Program-made: the position numbers and the translations under genes
Assembly: GCA_036522495.1 (NCBI GenBank)
Contig: DATDFS010000067.1
Span: 1 to 9,078 of the forward strand
Direction of reading: 5' to 3'
Source: Nitrososphaera_A sp036522495
GTDB taxonomy: Archaea; Thermoproteota; Nitrososphaeria; Nitrososphaerales; Nitrososphaeraceae
DNA: 9,078 nucleotides
Part shown: positions 1 to 5,657 of the stretch, in pieces
How the letters are laid out: each line of letters starts with the position of its first letter
Numbering within the stretch: position 1 is the stretch's first letter
The notes under the pieces: model-generated
Database searches by the model: none
Told to the model about the DNA's origin: nothing
Seen by the model: only the letters and a program-made list of their open reading frames with translations

Positions 1-207
1 GCAAATTATTCAAACTCTATAGGCTGGGTCGAACTATCAAAAATTAGAAACGAGTTATGTGGCATGTACAATATGTCGAATGAAGAATTTTACCGTCTAG
101 TTGAGCAATTAACAAACAAATACCAAGATAAATATGAATTATCTACTGGCGGCTACGAAGGATTGACTGTAAGGGGTCTTCTTCATGGATTTGTGAGGTG
201 CATATGA
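1..207 (+). CDS. C-terminal 68 residues of an unidentified protein, possibly DNA-binding (partial at left edge)
   Basis: The frame is open from base 1 to a TGA at 205-207, so only the C-terminus is present. The 68 visible residues contain a stretch reading MSNEEFYRLVEQL and a later ELSTGGYEGLTVRG, followed by a short end LLHGFVRCI. The helix-rich segment followed by a Gly-rich turn with beta-like residues resembles a winged-helix fold, but that is an impression from the pattern and not a family match. The next gene starts only 3 bases after the stop, so the two are almost certainly co-transcribed and probably work together. Codon use and AT richness match the next gene. I do not recognise the family, and the body of the protein lies outside the window. 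Confidence 0.75.
   Translation, partial: ANYSNSIGWVELSKIRNELCGMYNMSNEEFYRLVEQLTNKYQDKYELSTGGYEGLTVRGLLHGFVRCI
194..199 (+). promoter_or_regulatory. Shine-Dalgarno-like GAGGTG before the ATPase gene
   Basis: GAGGTG is complementary to the usual archaeal 16S 3' end and lies 11 bases before the ATG at 211, inside the last codons of the upstream gene. It supports this ATG over the overlapping ATG at 204, whose frame closes after about 20 codons. The spacing is slightly long. An internal ribosome site fits a downstream gene in an operon. Confidence 0.45.
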
Positions 208-210
208 GAA

Positions 211-1848
211 ATGTATCCATACGAATTGACCCAAAATCCTTATCCTTGCAGTCCCACACCAACAATAATTGACGCTCAAATTCTAGGAGGCAACAGACAT
301 AAGGAAGCAAAAGCAGCTGTACTATCTTGCATTGAGGATTTACGCTCAAAAATAGTTGGAATCCCAACCGATAAGGATTTTCGCCTGATTACGCTTATTC
401 AAGATGTGGGTTCAGGTAAAACCCATTTATCTCTGCACATTGGAGGCCTGCAAGAACTTTCTAACAATGCTGTTATTTCATACATAGATCTTTCTCAGGT
501 TTTACCACGAGATATGCATAGTCTTTACAAGGCTATGTTAGAAGGTTTTACTGATGAGTACGTCAACGACATTAGAAGATCTGTCGTTTACTTTCTGAAA
601 GACAAAGCTGAGCAGAATATCAAGGATGCGAAGAAGATTTTCCATTATGGGTTTTTCGACTTAATTAAAGGGAGGAACCTGGGAAAAAAGGCAGAGGATA
701 TTTTACAAAATAAGATTATTCCAAACTATTCTGATATCCATAGTGTCCTGAAAAAAGAATTCTCTTCTACTGAAATATCTGTTCTTAAGCTAATAATAGA
801 AGGCAAATTAAGAGCAAATGCATATGATGTATCATCACTAGAGGATATAATTGCCAGTGTATCTGCAGTAGCTAACTTGAATTTCAAGTTTTTGAAAAAG
901 TTAACAATTTTCCAAATAGATGAATTCGATTCTGATAAGGAGTCAGTGGAGTTTGTTAAAGCAGTAATTAACGCACACTTGCCTTCAACTGTCCTTATGT
1001 TGATTCTAACGCCGTCTTCATATGAAGAAATACGAAGGAAGGATATATCCGTATTTGATAGATTGGAAAAAGCGAATTATAAAATTGACCTTGCAGGTTC
1101 AAATATTCTAGAAGAGATACTTGATATCGTTTTTGAATATATAAAATACTATGACTCTAAACACACTTTTACAGTGGACAATGAAAGGGATCTGGCAGCT
1201 AAAATAAAAGTTATTTATGATGAATTCCCCGATTTCAGAAACATAAGATCTATGATAAACATCCTATACCATGCCATGGAAAATGCGGGAAGGAGGGATG
1301 CTGCAATAATCGACGAAATGGCCATAGATGATACCATTAAAAGTGTCTATCCCGGATTGAGAATAAAAGGTAGTATTATGGGTGTTCCTCTTTCAGATTT
1401 CATCAAAATCCGAAGGAGTTCCAACGATGTCCAAAGTTTAGAATCAGATATTCGCGATGCAGTAAGAAATCTTGTAAACTATGCTTCTGAGATGGGTACG
1501 GTAGCTAAACTTGAGGATACTAATGGAAAAAGCAATGGAATTGATGTAATTTATAATGATCCTACTGGAACCAAAATTGCCGTTGCTGTAGTGATGAGTA
1601 AAGACCATGTAAAGAGCTTCGAACAAATATCTAACACGATAAAATCTTCAGGTTCTGCAGATAAATTGGTAATATTAACAAACTCAAATCGGTATTGTGG
1701 AACAAATGAAACAAGCGTAGTTAATATTGATCGACGTAAGATGATTGATCTGATATACTTCAGTAGCAAATACAAGAATAATGAAATGATGCTTGATGAT
1801 GATTTACAACGTGCTTTAATGTTAGCAAAGTCAATCAATCTTTGTTGA
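211..1848 (+). CDS. AAA+ type ATPase with C-terminal degenerate PD-(D/E)XK-like domain
   Basis: This 545-aa protein has a conserved-looking N-terminus (NPYPCSPTPT at 9-18, then ILGGNRHKEAK at 24-34). Next comes a P-loop, DVGSGKTHL at 65-73, in which the first glycine of the Walker A consensus is replaced by Gln64. After a long helical insert there is a Walker B strand, LTIFQIDEFD at 231-240 (Asp237, Glu238), a sensor-1-like strand ending LTPSS at 266-270, a candidate arginine finger near Arg284, and a sensor-2-like FRNIRSMINIL at 342-352. The order resembles Orc1/Cdc6-like or STAND-type AAA+ ATPases. Residues about 440-515 (IDVIYND, then KIAVAVVMSKDH, then KLVILTNSN) look like the strands of a restriction-endonuclease fold, but the usual E-x-K is not intact (A-x-V), so nuclease activity is doubtful. 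No signal peptide is visible, so it is cytoplasmic. It follows the upstream gene by 3 bases. ATPase is well supported; the cellular role is unknown, with a DNA-linked or defence role as an inference. Confidence 0.9.
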   Translation: MYPYELTQNPYPCSPTPTIIDAQILGGNRHKEAKAAVLSCIEDLRSKIVGIPTDKDFRLITLIQDVGSGKTHLSLHIGGLQELSNNAVISYIDLSQVLPRDMHSLYKAMLEGFTDEYVNDIRRSVVYFLKDKAEQNIKDAKKIFHYGFFDLIKGRNLGKKAEDILQNKIIPNYSDIHSVLKKEFSSTEISVLKLIIEGKLRANAYDVSSLEDIIASVSAVANLNFKFLKKLTIFQIDEFDSDKESVEFVKAVINAHLPSTVLMLILTPSSYEEIRRKDISVFDRLEKANYKIDLAGSNILEEILDIVFEYIKYYDSKHTFTVDNERDLAAKIKVIYDEFPDFRNIRSMINILYHAMENAGRRDAAIIDEMAIDDTIKSVYPGLRIKGSIMGVPLSDFIKIRRSSNDVQSLESDIRDAVRNLVNYASEMGTVAKLEDTNGKSNGIDVIYNDPTGTKIAVAVVMSKDHVKSFEQISNTIKSSGSADKLVILTNSNRYCGTNETSVVNIDRRKMIDLIYFSSKYKNNEMMLDDDLQRALMLAKSINLC

Positions 1849-1909
1849 TGTGCTATTATGAGATATTGATCGGACAGAATGGTGAATAGTACACATAGCG
1901 TAATATTAC

Positions 1910-1927
1910 TTGAAATATAAATTTCAA
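1910..1927. repeat. Perfect 7-bp inverted repeat, TTGAAAT-ATAA-ATTTCAA
   Basis: The two 7-base arms flank a 4-base spacer, about 60 bases after the ATPase stop. It could be a transcript-end hairpin or a protein-binding dyad. The arms are AT-rich and no T-run follows, so the stem would be weak. Confidence 0.35.
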
Positions 1928-2021
1928 AGGTTCTCCTGGCCGCTCAATGAATTGTAGTTAACTGGCAGATGAGTAAATGCTAGTTAGAGGATAACCATGC
2001 TGCCAATTTTGTCGTGAGCTA

Positions 2022-2032
2022 AAGCATATATG
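2022..2032 (+). promoter_or_regulatory. TATA box for the PsbP-like gene
   Basis: The sequence AAGCATATATG is centred near 2028. The usual archaeal spacing of about 26 bases puts transcription start near 2054, six bases before the ATG at 2060. The ATG at 2030, the first in frame, lies inside this box and would not be in the transcript. Confidence 0.5.
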
Positions 2033-2059
2033 TATGAAGGAAACAAGAATCAAGAGAAA

Positions 2060-2686
2060 ATGGTTGTTAGACTTTTGTCAGGTTATTGTGCGATTTTCTT
2101 CTTATTGATAGCTTCTATATCATCTACCGTTCTTCATGAACAACAGGCAACGGCACAAAAAACAGCAACATCATCCTTTTCTGCTACTAAACCAACACCA
2201 CTACCAGCAACGAGCAATTTCTTAACTTATCAGAATCAGAATCCCACTTATGGCATAAAAATACAATATCCTTCTGATTGGACAATGTCACAGACAGGTC
2301 TTAGAGATTATACTAACATTGTTGCATTTTATTCACCATTACAAAACCTAACTGCTGTTCCGAGCCAGTTCTTACTATCAAGAACTCATTATTCACAAAA
2401 CATAACATTAAATGACTATGGTAAATTAGTTAATGCTACTTTACAACAACCCGGAGTACAGATTGTAGAGTCAAAACCGTTTACTCTTGGAGACGGCACA
2501 CCTGCACATAGCATTGTGTTTATACCTCCTTCTGGCAGTGTGCCATTCAAACCAGAGATAATGTTGGTGTGGACAGTAAAAGGTAGTAATGTATACACTC
2601 TCTTATATAATGGAGAAGCTGCAAAATACTCCTTTTACTTGCCAACCATACAAAAGATGATTAATTCATTTGAAATAACAAAATAA
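2060..2686 (+). CDS. Secreted PsbP-like domain protein
   Basis: This is a 208-aa exported protein. The start at 2060 is preferred over the in-frame ATG at 2030 because it gives a classic signal peptide (MVVRLLSGY, then hydrophobic CAIFFLLIASIS) with a likely cut after ATA near residue 32, and because the earlier ATG falls within the TATA box. A Ser/Thr/Pro linker follows at about 34-52. The rest is a PsbP-like fold, recognisable by TYQNQNPTYGIKIQYPSDW at 56-74, a central LNDYGKLVNATL helix and a final strand-helix ending MINSFEITK. The family is named for the photosystem II subunit, but Nitrososphaeria carry many secreted copies with no link to photosynthesis; their role is not established. 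There is no lipobox and no C-terminal anchor, so the product is probably released or only loosely attached. It appears monocistronic, with its own promoter and a T-run after the stop. Confidence 0.88.
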   Translation: MVVRLLSGYCAIFFLLIASISSTVLHEQQATAQKTATSSFSATKPTPLPATSNFLTYQNQNPTYGIKIQYPSDWTMSQTGLRDYTNIVAFYSPLQNLTAVPSQFLLSRTHYSQNITLNDYGKLVNATLQQPGVQIVESKPFTLGDGTPAHSIVFIPPSGSVPFKPEIMLVWTVKGSNVYTLLYNGEAAKYSFYLPTIQKMINSFEITK

Positions 2687-2718
2687 CGATACCAAAAACA
2701 GTAATCGATCACAATTAT

Positions 2719-2727
2719 ATACGTTTT
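2719..2727 (+). terminator. T-run downstream of the PsbP-like gene
   Basis: A run of six T within AT-rich sequence lies about 35 bases after the stop at 2686. Archaeal RNA polymerase commonly stops at such T-tracts without a hairpin, so this is a plausible end for the transcript. Confidence 0.4.
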
Positions 2728-2881
2728 TTATATGTGAGAATTTGATAATAGTGATGGATTGTGTGAGGATTAGCAGTATGGAGAAGATGTTGATTTTATT
2801 GTGGATACCTTTGTAGAACATAAAGAAGTACGACTGTGTAGACCAATTAAGATCGTGCTGAATAATCGTATAAAGTTTTTC

Positions 2882-2888
2882 AAAAAAA
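2882..2888 (-). terminator. T7 tract downstream of the small exported protein gene
   Basis: Seven A on the plus strand read as TTTTTTT on the minus strand, 31 bases past the stop codon at 2919-2921, followed by another short T-run. This suits T-tract termination in archaea. Confidence 0.5.
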
Positions 2889-2918
2889 GGTGGTTGGTTT
2901 TCAATCACGGTGGGTAAC

Positions 2919-3422
2919 TTACTTTACCCTACTCTGTGCTCCGTATATGGGTGTATTTCCAAAGTGGCTCTCAGTTTTGGTTGGGTCAATCCAAATACTC
3001 ACTGCACTTTTGTCCATCAGTTTTATGGAAATTGGTACTCCTGTGGCAGGTCCTTTCTTAAGTGATACAGTGGCTGTGCCATTATAAATTGTAGCCATAT
3101 TATTTTTTGTTGGATTGCCATTTACCTTAAAATCTGTTATAGTATGCTTATGCGCTGCACTACCATTCAACATAAACATATTGAATGTGGCATTAAACAT
3201 TGGAGAACTGGAATTCACATTCTTAAAGTCCCATGCGCCTGAAGTTATCCATGCTGGTTTTCCATCTTTCCCATTCTGAATACTAGCAACTGTTCCCATT
3301 ATAGTGTCTGACTGTTGTGCATTTGCCATCGATAATGGAAAACTAAGCACTCCTACTGATACTATTATCGCCGCTACTACGGTCGTGATAGCTAGCATCA
3401 TCTGTTTGCTTTGTGTTGTCAT
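2919..3422 (-). CDS. Small exported protein of a thaumarchaeal type, function unknown
   Basis: The product has 167 residues. The N-terminus MTTQSKQMMLAITTVVAAII has a basic start and a hydrophobic core that runs on through VSVGVLSFPL, with a likely cut after MANA near residue 36. The mature part is rich in Asn, Thr and Ser and contains GTVASIQNGKDGKPAWITSG, AAHKHTITDFKVNGNP and, near the end, ISIWID-like and HFGNTPIYG motifs. I recall similar exported proteins as widespread in ammonia-oxidising archaea, but no function is known to me. The His pair in the HKH motif could bind metal; this is speculation. The frame continues to a TTG at 3461, but a TATA box lies inside that extension about 26 bases before the ATG at 3422, so the shorter, probably leaderless, start is used. 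It is transcribed divergently from the zinc-finger group at 3538. Confidence 0.82.
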   Translation of the reverse strand: MTTQSKQMMLAITTVVAAIIVSVGVLSFPLSMANAQQSDTIMGTVASIQNGKDGKPAWITSGAWDFKNVNSSSPMFNATFNMFMLNGSAAHKHTITDFKVNGNPTKNNMATIYNGTATVSLKKGPATGVPISIKLMDKSAVSIWIDPTKTESHFGNTPIYGAQSRVK

Positions 3423-3444
3423 CAAGACTATGTGAGCAAGATAA

Positions 3445-3452
3445 CTTATAAG
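3445..3452 (-). promoter_or_regulatory. TATA box of the minus-strand exported protein
   Basis: On the minus strand this reads CTTATAAG, centred about 26 bases before the ATG at 3422. That spacing predicts a leaderless transcript starting at the A of the ATG. Confidence 0.5.
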
Positions 3453-3480
3453 AGGTTTCAAAAAGGAAAAATTACCGCGT

Positions 3481-3487
3481 TATATAC
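3481..3487 (+). promoter_or_regulatory. TATA box for the CxxC/CxxH zinc-binding gene
   Basis: TATATAC is centred near 3484 and predicts transcription start near 3510, giving a leader of about 28 bases before the GTG at 3538. It is about 35 bases from the divergent minus-strand TATA box. Confidence 0.4.
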
Positions 3488-3537
3488 TAATTCCACGCCT
3501 ACAAACTCTTTTAAGACAGAAATACGATTGTTGCGTT

Positions 3538-3804
3538 GTGGGCCGTAGGAAAAAAAGAGACGGTGATGAAAATGAAGAAAGCTCATCACATGATGGATTA
3601 TTTAGATGCAATGTTTGTGGTAAAGACGCGGATTTTATAGTCCAGCTGGAACTAATAAAAGAACGAAGTAACTATAATGTTGTAGAATCCGTAAACCAAA
3701 TGCCATTTTTTTTATGCGCAGAGCATGAATATCTTTATAAAAGAATGCAAAACAATATAGAGTTAAAAGATTATTTTGCCGAAACAATCAAAGAACATCA
3801 ATAA
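3538..3804 (+). CDS. Small putative zinc-binding protein (CxxC ... CxxH)
   Basis: This 88-aa protein starts with GTG. Its first 20 residues are basic then acidic and probably disordered (GRRKKRDGDENEESSS). It then has a zinc-knuckle-like pair, C24-x2-C27 in FRCNVCGKDADF, and a second half-site, C60-x2-H63, in FFLCAEHEYLY, separated by a 32-residue segment of beta- and helix-forming residues. The four ligands suggest one structural zinc site of treble-clef or zinc-ribbon type. The last 25 residues form a charged helix. There is no signal peptide, so it is cytoplasmic. It is the first gene of a plus-strand group; the next begins 5 bases after its stop, so the two are co-transcribed. A nucleic-acid-binding or protein-contact role is plausible but is only an inference from the fold type. 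The gene family is not one I can name. Confidence 0.78.
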   Translation: MGRRKKRDGDENEESSSHDGLFRCNVCGKDADFIVQLELIKERSNYNVVESVNQMPFFLCAEHEYLYKRMQNNIELKDYFAETIKEHQ

Positions 3805-3809
3805 TACTG

Positions 3810-4265
3810 ATGTGTGCCGTGGCAAGAGATAAACCTTTTGATACACTTGATGACTTCATAAAGAACATCCATAAAGAAGGATCTGCGTTAATAGATTTTA
3901 ATGGAAATAAAGTTCCATGTATCTATATTAATCCAACAAGATACGATGAAATTATGAATGCTATTCATGGCAAAAAATTGGCGGTCGACACTTTACTAAA
4001 TATCTTTCATAATGGATATGATGTTTTTGTTGATGTCCAATTGAAGTTTTTAAACGTAGGCATAAACGAAAACTATCTTCTCTATGCTAATGATATGTTG
4101 GACTTCTTCGAGGCTTTATCTAATACAGGATTAATTGCACTAGTACCGAATCTCTCTTTTGCTCCTAGTAATTCAAACATCTTCATGATTCAACTTCCCA
4201 AAAAAGAGGCAGCTGAGAATGCATTTGAAATAATTAAAGCAAACATTAAGAACCCAAAAAGATAA
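3810..4265 (+). CDS. Conserved-looking 151-aa protein of unknown function
   Basis: The protein is cytoplasmic in type, with no signal or membrane segment. The start at ATG 3810 follows the upstream stop by 5 bases; a GTG at 3819 would remove three residues and is an alternative. The sequence alternates helices and strands: FDTLDDFIKNIHK, a strand pair ALIDFNGNKVPCIYINP, a helix with YDEIMNAIHGKK, then a strand-rich part around DVFVDVQLKFLNVGINENYLLYAND, and a C-terminal helix KKEAAENAFEIIKANI. The layout suggests a compact alpha/beta domain. I recognise no family and see no catalytic motif. Tight linkage to the zinc-binding gene before it suggests a shared process, perhaps as a complex, which is inference. 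Base and codon use match the neighbours. Confidence 0.8.
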   Translation: MCAVARDKPFDTLDDFIKNIHKEGSALIDFNGNKVPCIYINPTRYDEIMNAIHGKKLAVDTLLNIFHNGYDVFVDVQLKFLNVGINENYLLYANDMLDFFEALSNTGLIALVPNLSFAPSNSNIFMIQLPKKEAAENAFEIIKANIKNPKR

Positions 4266-4270
4266 TAATA

Positions 4271-4294
4271 TTATCTGGATAACTGCCCGGATAA
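4271..4294 (+). repeat. 8-bp hairpin after the 151-aa gene
   Basis: TTATCTGG pairs with CCGGATAA (one T-G pair) across an 8-base loop, starting 5 bases after the stop. No T-run follows, so it is not a standard terminator; it could mark an RNA 3' end or a processing site between this gene and the next. Confidence 0.4.
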
Positions 4295-4324
4295 CAACAC
4301 AAACAGTAATGAACCCTGCCTATC

Positions 4325-4336
4325 TATGTATATATG
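4325..4336 (+). promoter_or_regulatory. TATA box for the zinc-ribbon gene
   Basis: The sequence TATGTATATATG is centred near 4330 and predicts transcription start near 4356, at or next to the ATG at 4353. The in-frame ATG at 4326 lies within the box and is unlikely to be used from this promoter. Confidence 0.4.
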
Positions 4337-4352
4337 GAGAGACCAATTAAGA

Positions 4353-4619
4353 ATGAAAGGCAACGAAAAATCATTCGATAGAAAAAAAATAACGCTCGTG
4401 ACAGAAAAGGATGAAGACGAGAATGACGTAGCCAGTAAACAGAATAAAACCGACAATAACCTTGGTAGCGATAATAACGTGATACCGGAAGAAATTGATA
4501 CCCATTTTCAAATGTATGGTAAACATGCATGGGAGGTAGAGTACGGAGAAAGGTGTCCAGTATGTGACAAAAGGATAGATGAATATGGGTTTTGTGCCTG
4601 TGGCAGTCAAGGAGATTAA
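4353..4619 (+). CDS. Acidic protein with C-terminal zinc ribbon (CxxC ... CxC)
   Basis: From the ATG at 4353 the product has 88 residues. The first 50 or so are highly charged and Asn/Asp-rich, probably disordered (for example EKDEDENDVASKQNKTDNN at 18-36). The C-terminus is a compact zinc ribbon with ligands C68-x2-C71 in ERCPVCDKR and C81-x-C83 in GFCACGS. A start at 4326 would add MYIWRDQLR, but that ATG sits inside the TATA-like sequence, so I prefer 4353, which would be leaderless. The gene lies 87 bases after the 151-aa gene in the same direction and may be a separate unit with its own promoter. Small zinc-ribbon proteins of this kind often contact nucleic acid or a larger partner; which one applies here cannot be seen. 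The family is not recognised. Confidence 0.75.
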   Translation: MKGNEKSFDRKKITLVTEKDEDENDVASKQNKTDNNLGSDNNVIPEEIDTHFQMYGKHAWEVEYGERCPVCDKRIDEYGFCACGSQGD

Positions 4620-4672
4620 TTTATTAGACGCTTATTAGTTTTTTGTTAGTTTATTGGTTTTTAGAAAACAAG

Positions 4673-4747
4673 TGCGACGGCCGGGATTTGAACCCGGGTT
4701 ACCAGATTGGCAATCTGATGTCCTAGACCAAACTGGACGACCGTCGC
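4673..4747 (-). tRNA. tRNA-Gly (anticodon GCC)
   Basis: The minus strand folds into a full cloverleaf of 75 bases. The acceptor stem pairs GCGACGG with CCGTCGC and has discriminator A; the D stem is GTCC/GGAC; the anticodon stem TCAGA/TCTGG (one T-G pair) holds the loop TTGCCAA with anticodon GCC; the T arm is CCGGG-TTCAAAT-CCCGG. GCC reads GGC and GGT glycine codons. There is no intron in the anticodon loop and CCA is not encoded, so it must be added after transcription. Confidence 0.97.
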
Positions 4748-4775
4748 ATTGATATTCGATCAAGGTTAAATGGGG

Positions 4776-4783
4776 TATTTTAA
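4776..4783 (-). promoter_or_regulatory. TATA box of the tRNA-Gly gene
   Basis: On the minus strand this reads TTAAAATA, preceded by C-rich/AT context, centred about 32 bases before the mature tRNA 5' end. That allows a short 5' leader removed by RNase P. Confidence 0.5.
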
Positions 4784-4958
4784 GGATTTTAGTTTGCCTC
4801 TTTAATTAACCATTCGAAAACAACTCCTCTTTTGAAGGTTTAATTCAATCTTCTTTTTAACTCAAATAGCGTATACGGTTATCTCGAAAAAAACGCTAAA
4901 CAACAACAATCCTAGGTAAGCCCACTCGAATTATTTGGTCCTGTTAACTAAACTCCTT

Positions 4959-5251
4959 TCACCTCCTTAAGTTAGTGAATTTGGTATTGGATTTGATAAC
5001 ACTATTATGCATAAAAGCAAAAAGAACCAACCATTTGCGAACACGTAACATATCACCTAATCCTGATCTTCTGCAAGGGTAATAGTCATCGAATCCCCCA
5101 GTTCCATCCTTCAGATATTCAATCGTTCCTTCAACAACGCTCTTTTCATATGACGAATGTAGTCTGTGATTTAGTTCGAATATATGCAAGCTTCCGGATA
5201 CCCTGTTCCATCACCGCTGTAAACGATATGCTTACCATTACTGCAATGGAT
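4959..5251 (-). pseudogene. Decayed DDE transposase fragment (IS6/IS240-like C-terminal part)
   Basis: Two overlapping minus-strand frames together read as the C-terminal third of a DDE transposase. The upstream part (about 5251-5200) gives GKHIVYSGDGTGYPEAC, matching the family pattern VYSDGGTWYPEA around the second catalytic Asp. The downstream part (5189-4959) gives LNHRLHSSYEKSVVEGTIEYLKDGTG, split here as LNHRLHSSYEKSVVEG and TIEYLKDGTGGFDDYYPC, then KWLVLFAFMHN, matching the region of the final catalytic Glu. The frames are joined by a 2-base slip in the ATATAT run near 5185-5190: removing two bases gives a continuous EACIFELNHRL. Several conserved positions are changed (W to G, R to G twice), and the N-terminal domain is missing, so it cannot be active. 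The IS6/IS240 assignment is from remembered motifs and could be another DDE family. Confidence 0.78.
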
Positions 5252-5254
5252 AGA

Positions 5255-5262
5255 TATATATA
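5255..5262 (+). promoter_or_regulatory. TATA box of the C2H2 mini-gene
   Basis: TATATATA is centred about 31 bases before the ATG at 5290 and predicts a leader of only a few bases. It sits at the edge of the transposase remnant. Confidence 0.5.
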
Positions 5263-5289
5263 GTTAATAACAATATAAATATAATAACA

Positions 5290-5397
5290 ATGCAATTCAC
5301 TCTCTTTGGCAAGAAATTTAAATGTACTACCTGCGGCAAGAAATTTAAGACTGATTCAGAATTAGAACAGCATCGCCAAAAGGAGCATGTGAAGTAA
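5290..5397 (+). CDS. 35-aa single C2H2 zinc-finger protein
   Basis: The reading frame ATG 5290 to TAA 5395-5397 encodes 35 residues that are almost entirely one classic C2H2 finger: C12-x2-C15-x12-H28-x4-H33, with the aromatic Phe19 and hydrophobic Leu25 at the usual core places. The part before the first Cys, FGKKFKC, and the part after the second, CGKKFKTD, repeat one another; the DNA shows a 14-base direct repeat, GGCAAGAAATTTAA, at 5308-5321 and 5335-5348. A TATA box with correct spacing precedes it. Single-finger proteins of this size are known in archaea and in some archaeal viruses; they usually bind DNA or another protein. The gene stands alone between a dead transposase and a minus-strand envelope gene. 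The zinc-binding assignment is strong; the role is unknown. Confidence 0.85.
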   Translation: MQFTLFGKKFKCTTCGKKFKTDSELEQHRQKEHVK

Positions 5398-5628
5398 AAA
5401 TTTATTCAAACATGAAATTTCTTGACATAATGCAGTGATCTGATCTATTATTTAGTTAGTTATATATACAAATTTTTTTATTGGTAGGTTGATTAATGTG
5501 TTTCGAGCCTCCATCCCATCACATCTGGTTTGTCAATGATGCAAAGGAAGTTTTTTGACACTATATTCTTACAATGAATACTGTTGAATCCCTCTTTGTC
5601 CCGGGGAAGCAGATTTATTCAAGGAAGG

Positions 5629-5650
5629 AAAAAGCCTAGGGCCTTTAGGC
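5629..5650 (-). terminator. Hairpin plus T5 terminator of the 207-aa-type envelope gene
   Basis: On the minus strand, GCCTA and TAGGC form a 5-bp stem around AAGGCCC and are followed at once by TTTTT. It begins 8 bases after the stop codon at 5658-5660, the position expected of a terminator. Confidence 0.6.
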
Positions 5651-5657
5651 GGGTAGT

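Noticed and set aside
1444..1838. Minus-strand open frames opposite the end of the ATPase gene
   Set aside because: They are mirror frames of a strongly supported gene and show no domain of their own.
2666..2908. Minus-strand open frame of about 80 codons between the PsbP-like gene and the exported-protein gene
   Set aside because: It overlaps the end of the PsbP-like gene and the T-run terminators of both flanking genes, has a composition expected of translated AT-rich non-coding DNA (many Ile, Phe, Tyr), and lacks a promoter at the right distance.
2840..4352. Identical 13-mer AGACCAATTAAGA at 2840-2852 and 4340-4352
   Set aside because: Only two copies, in AT-rich DNA, with no shared surrounding sequence; chance cannot be excluded.
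4936..4950. GGTCCTGTTAAC as a terminal inverted repeat of the decayed transposon
   Set aside because: It lies at the right place after the transposase stop and looks a little like IS6-type ends, but I found no matching inverted partner beyond the other end; only a short TAGTTAA match exists near 5260.
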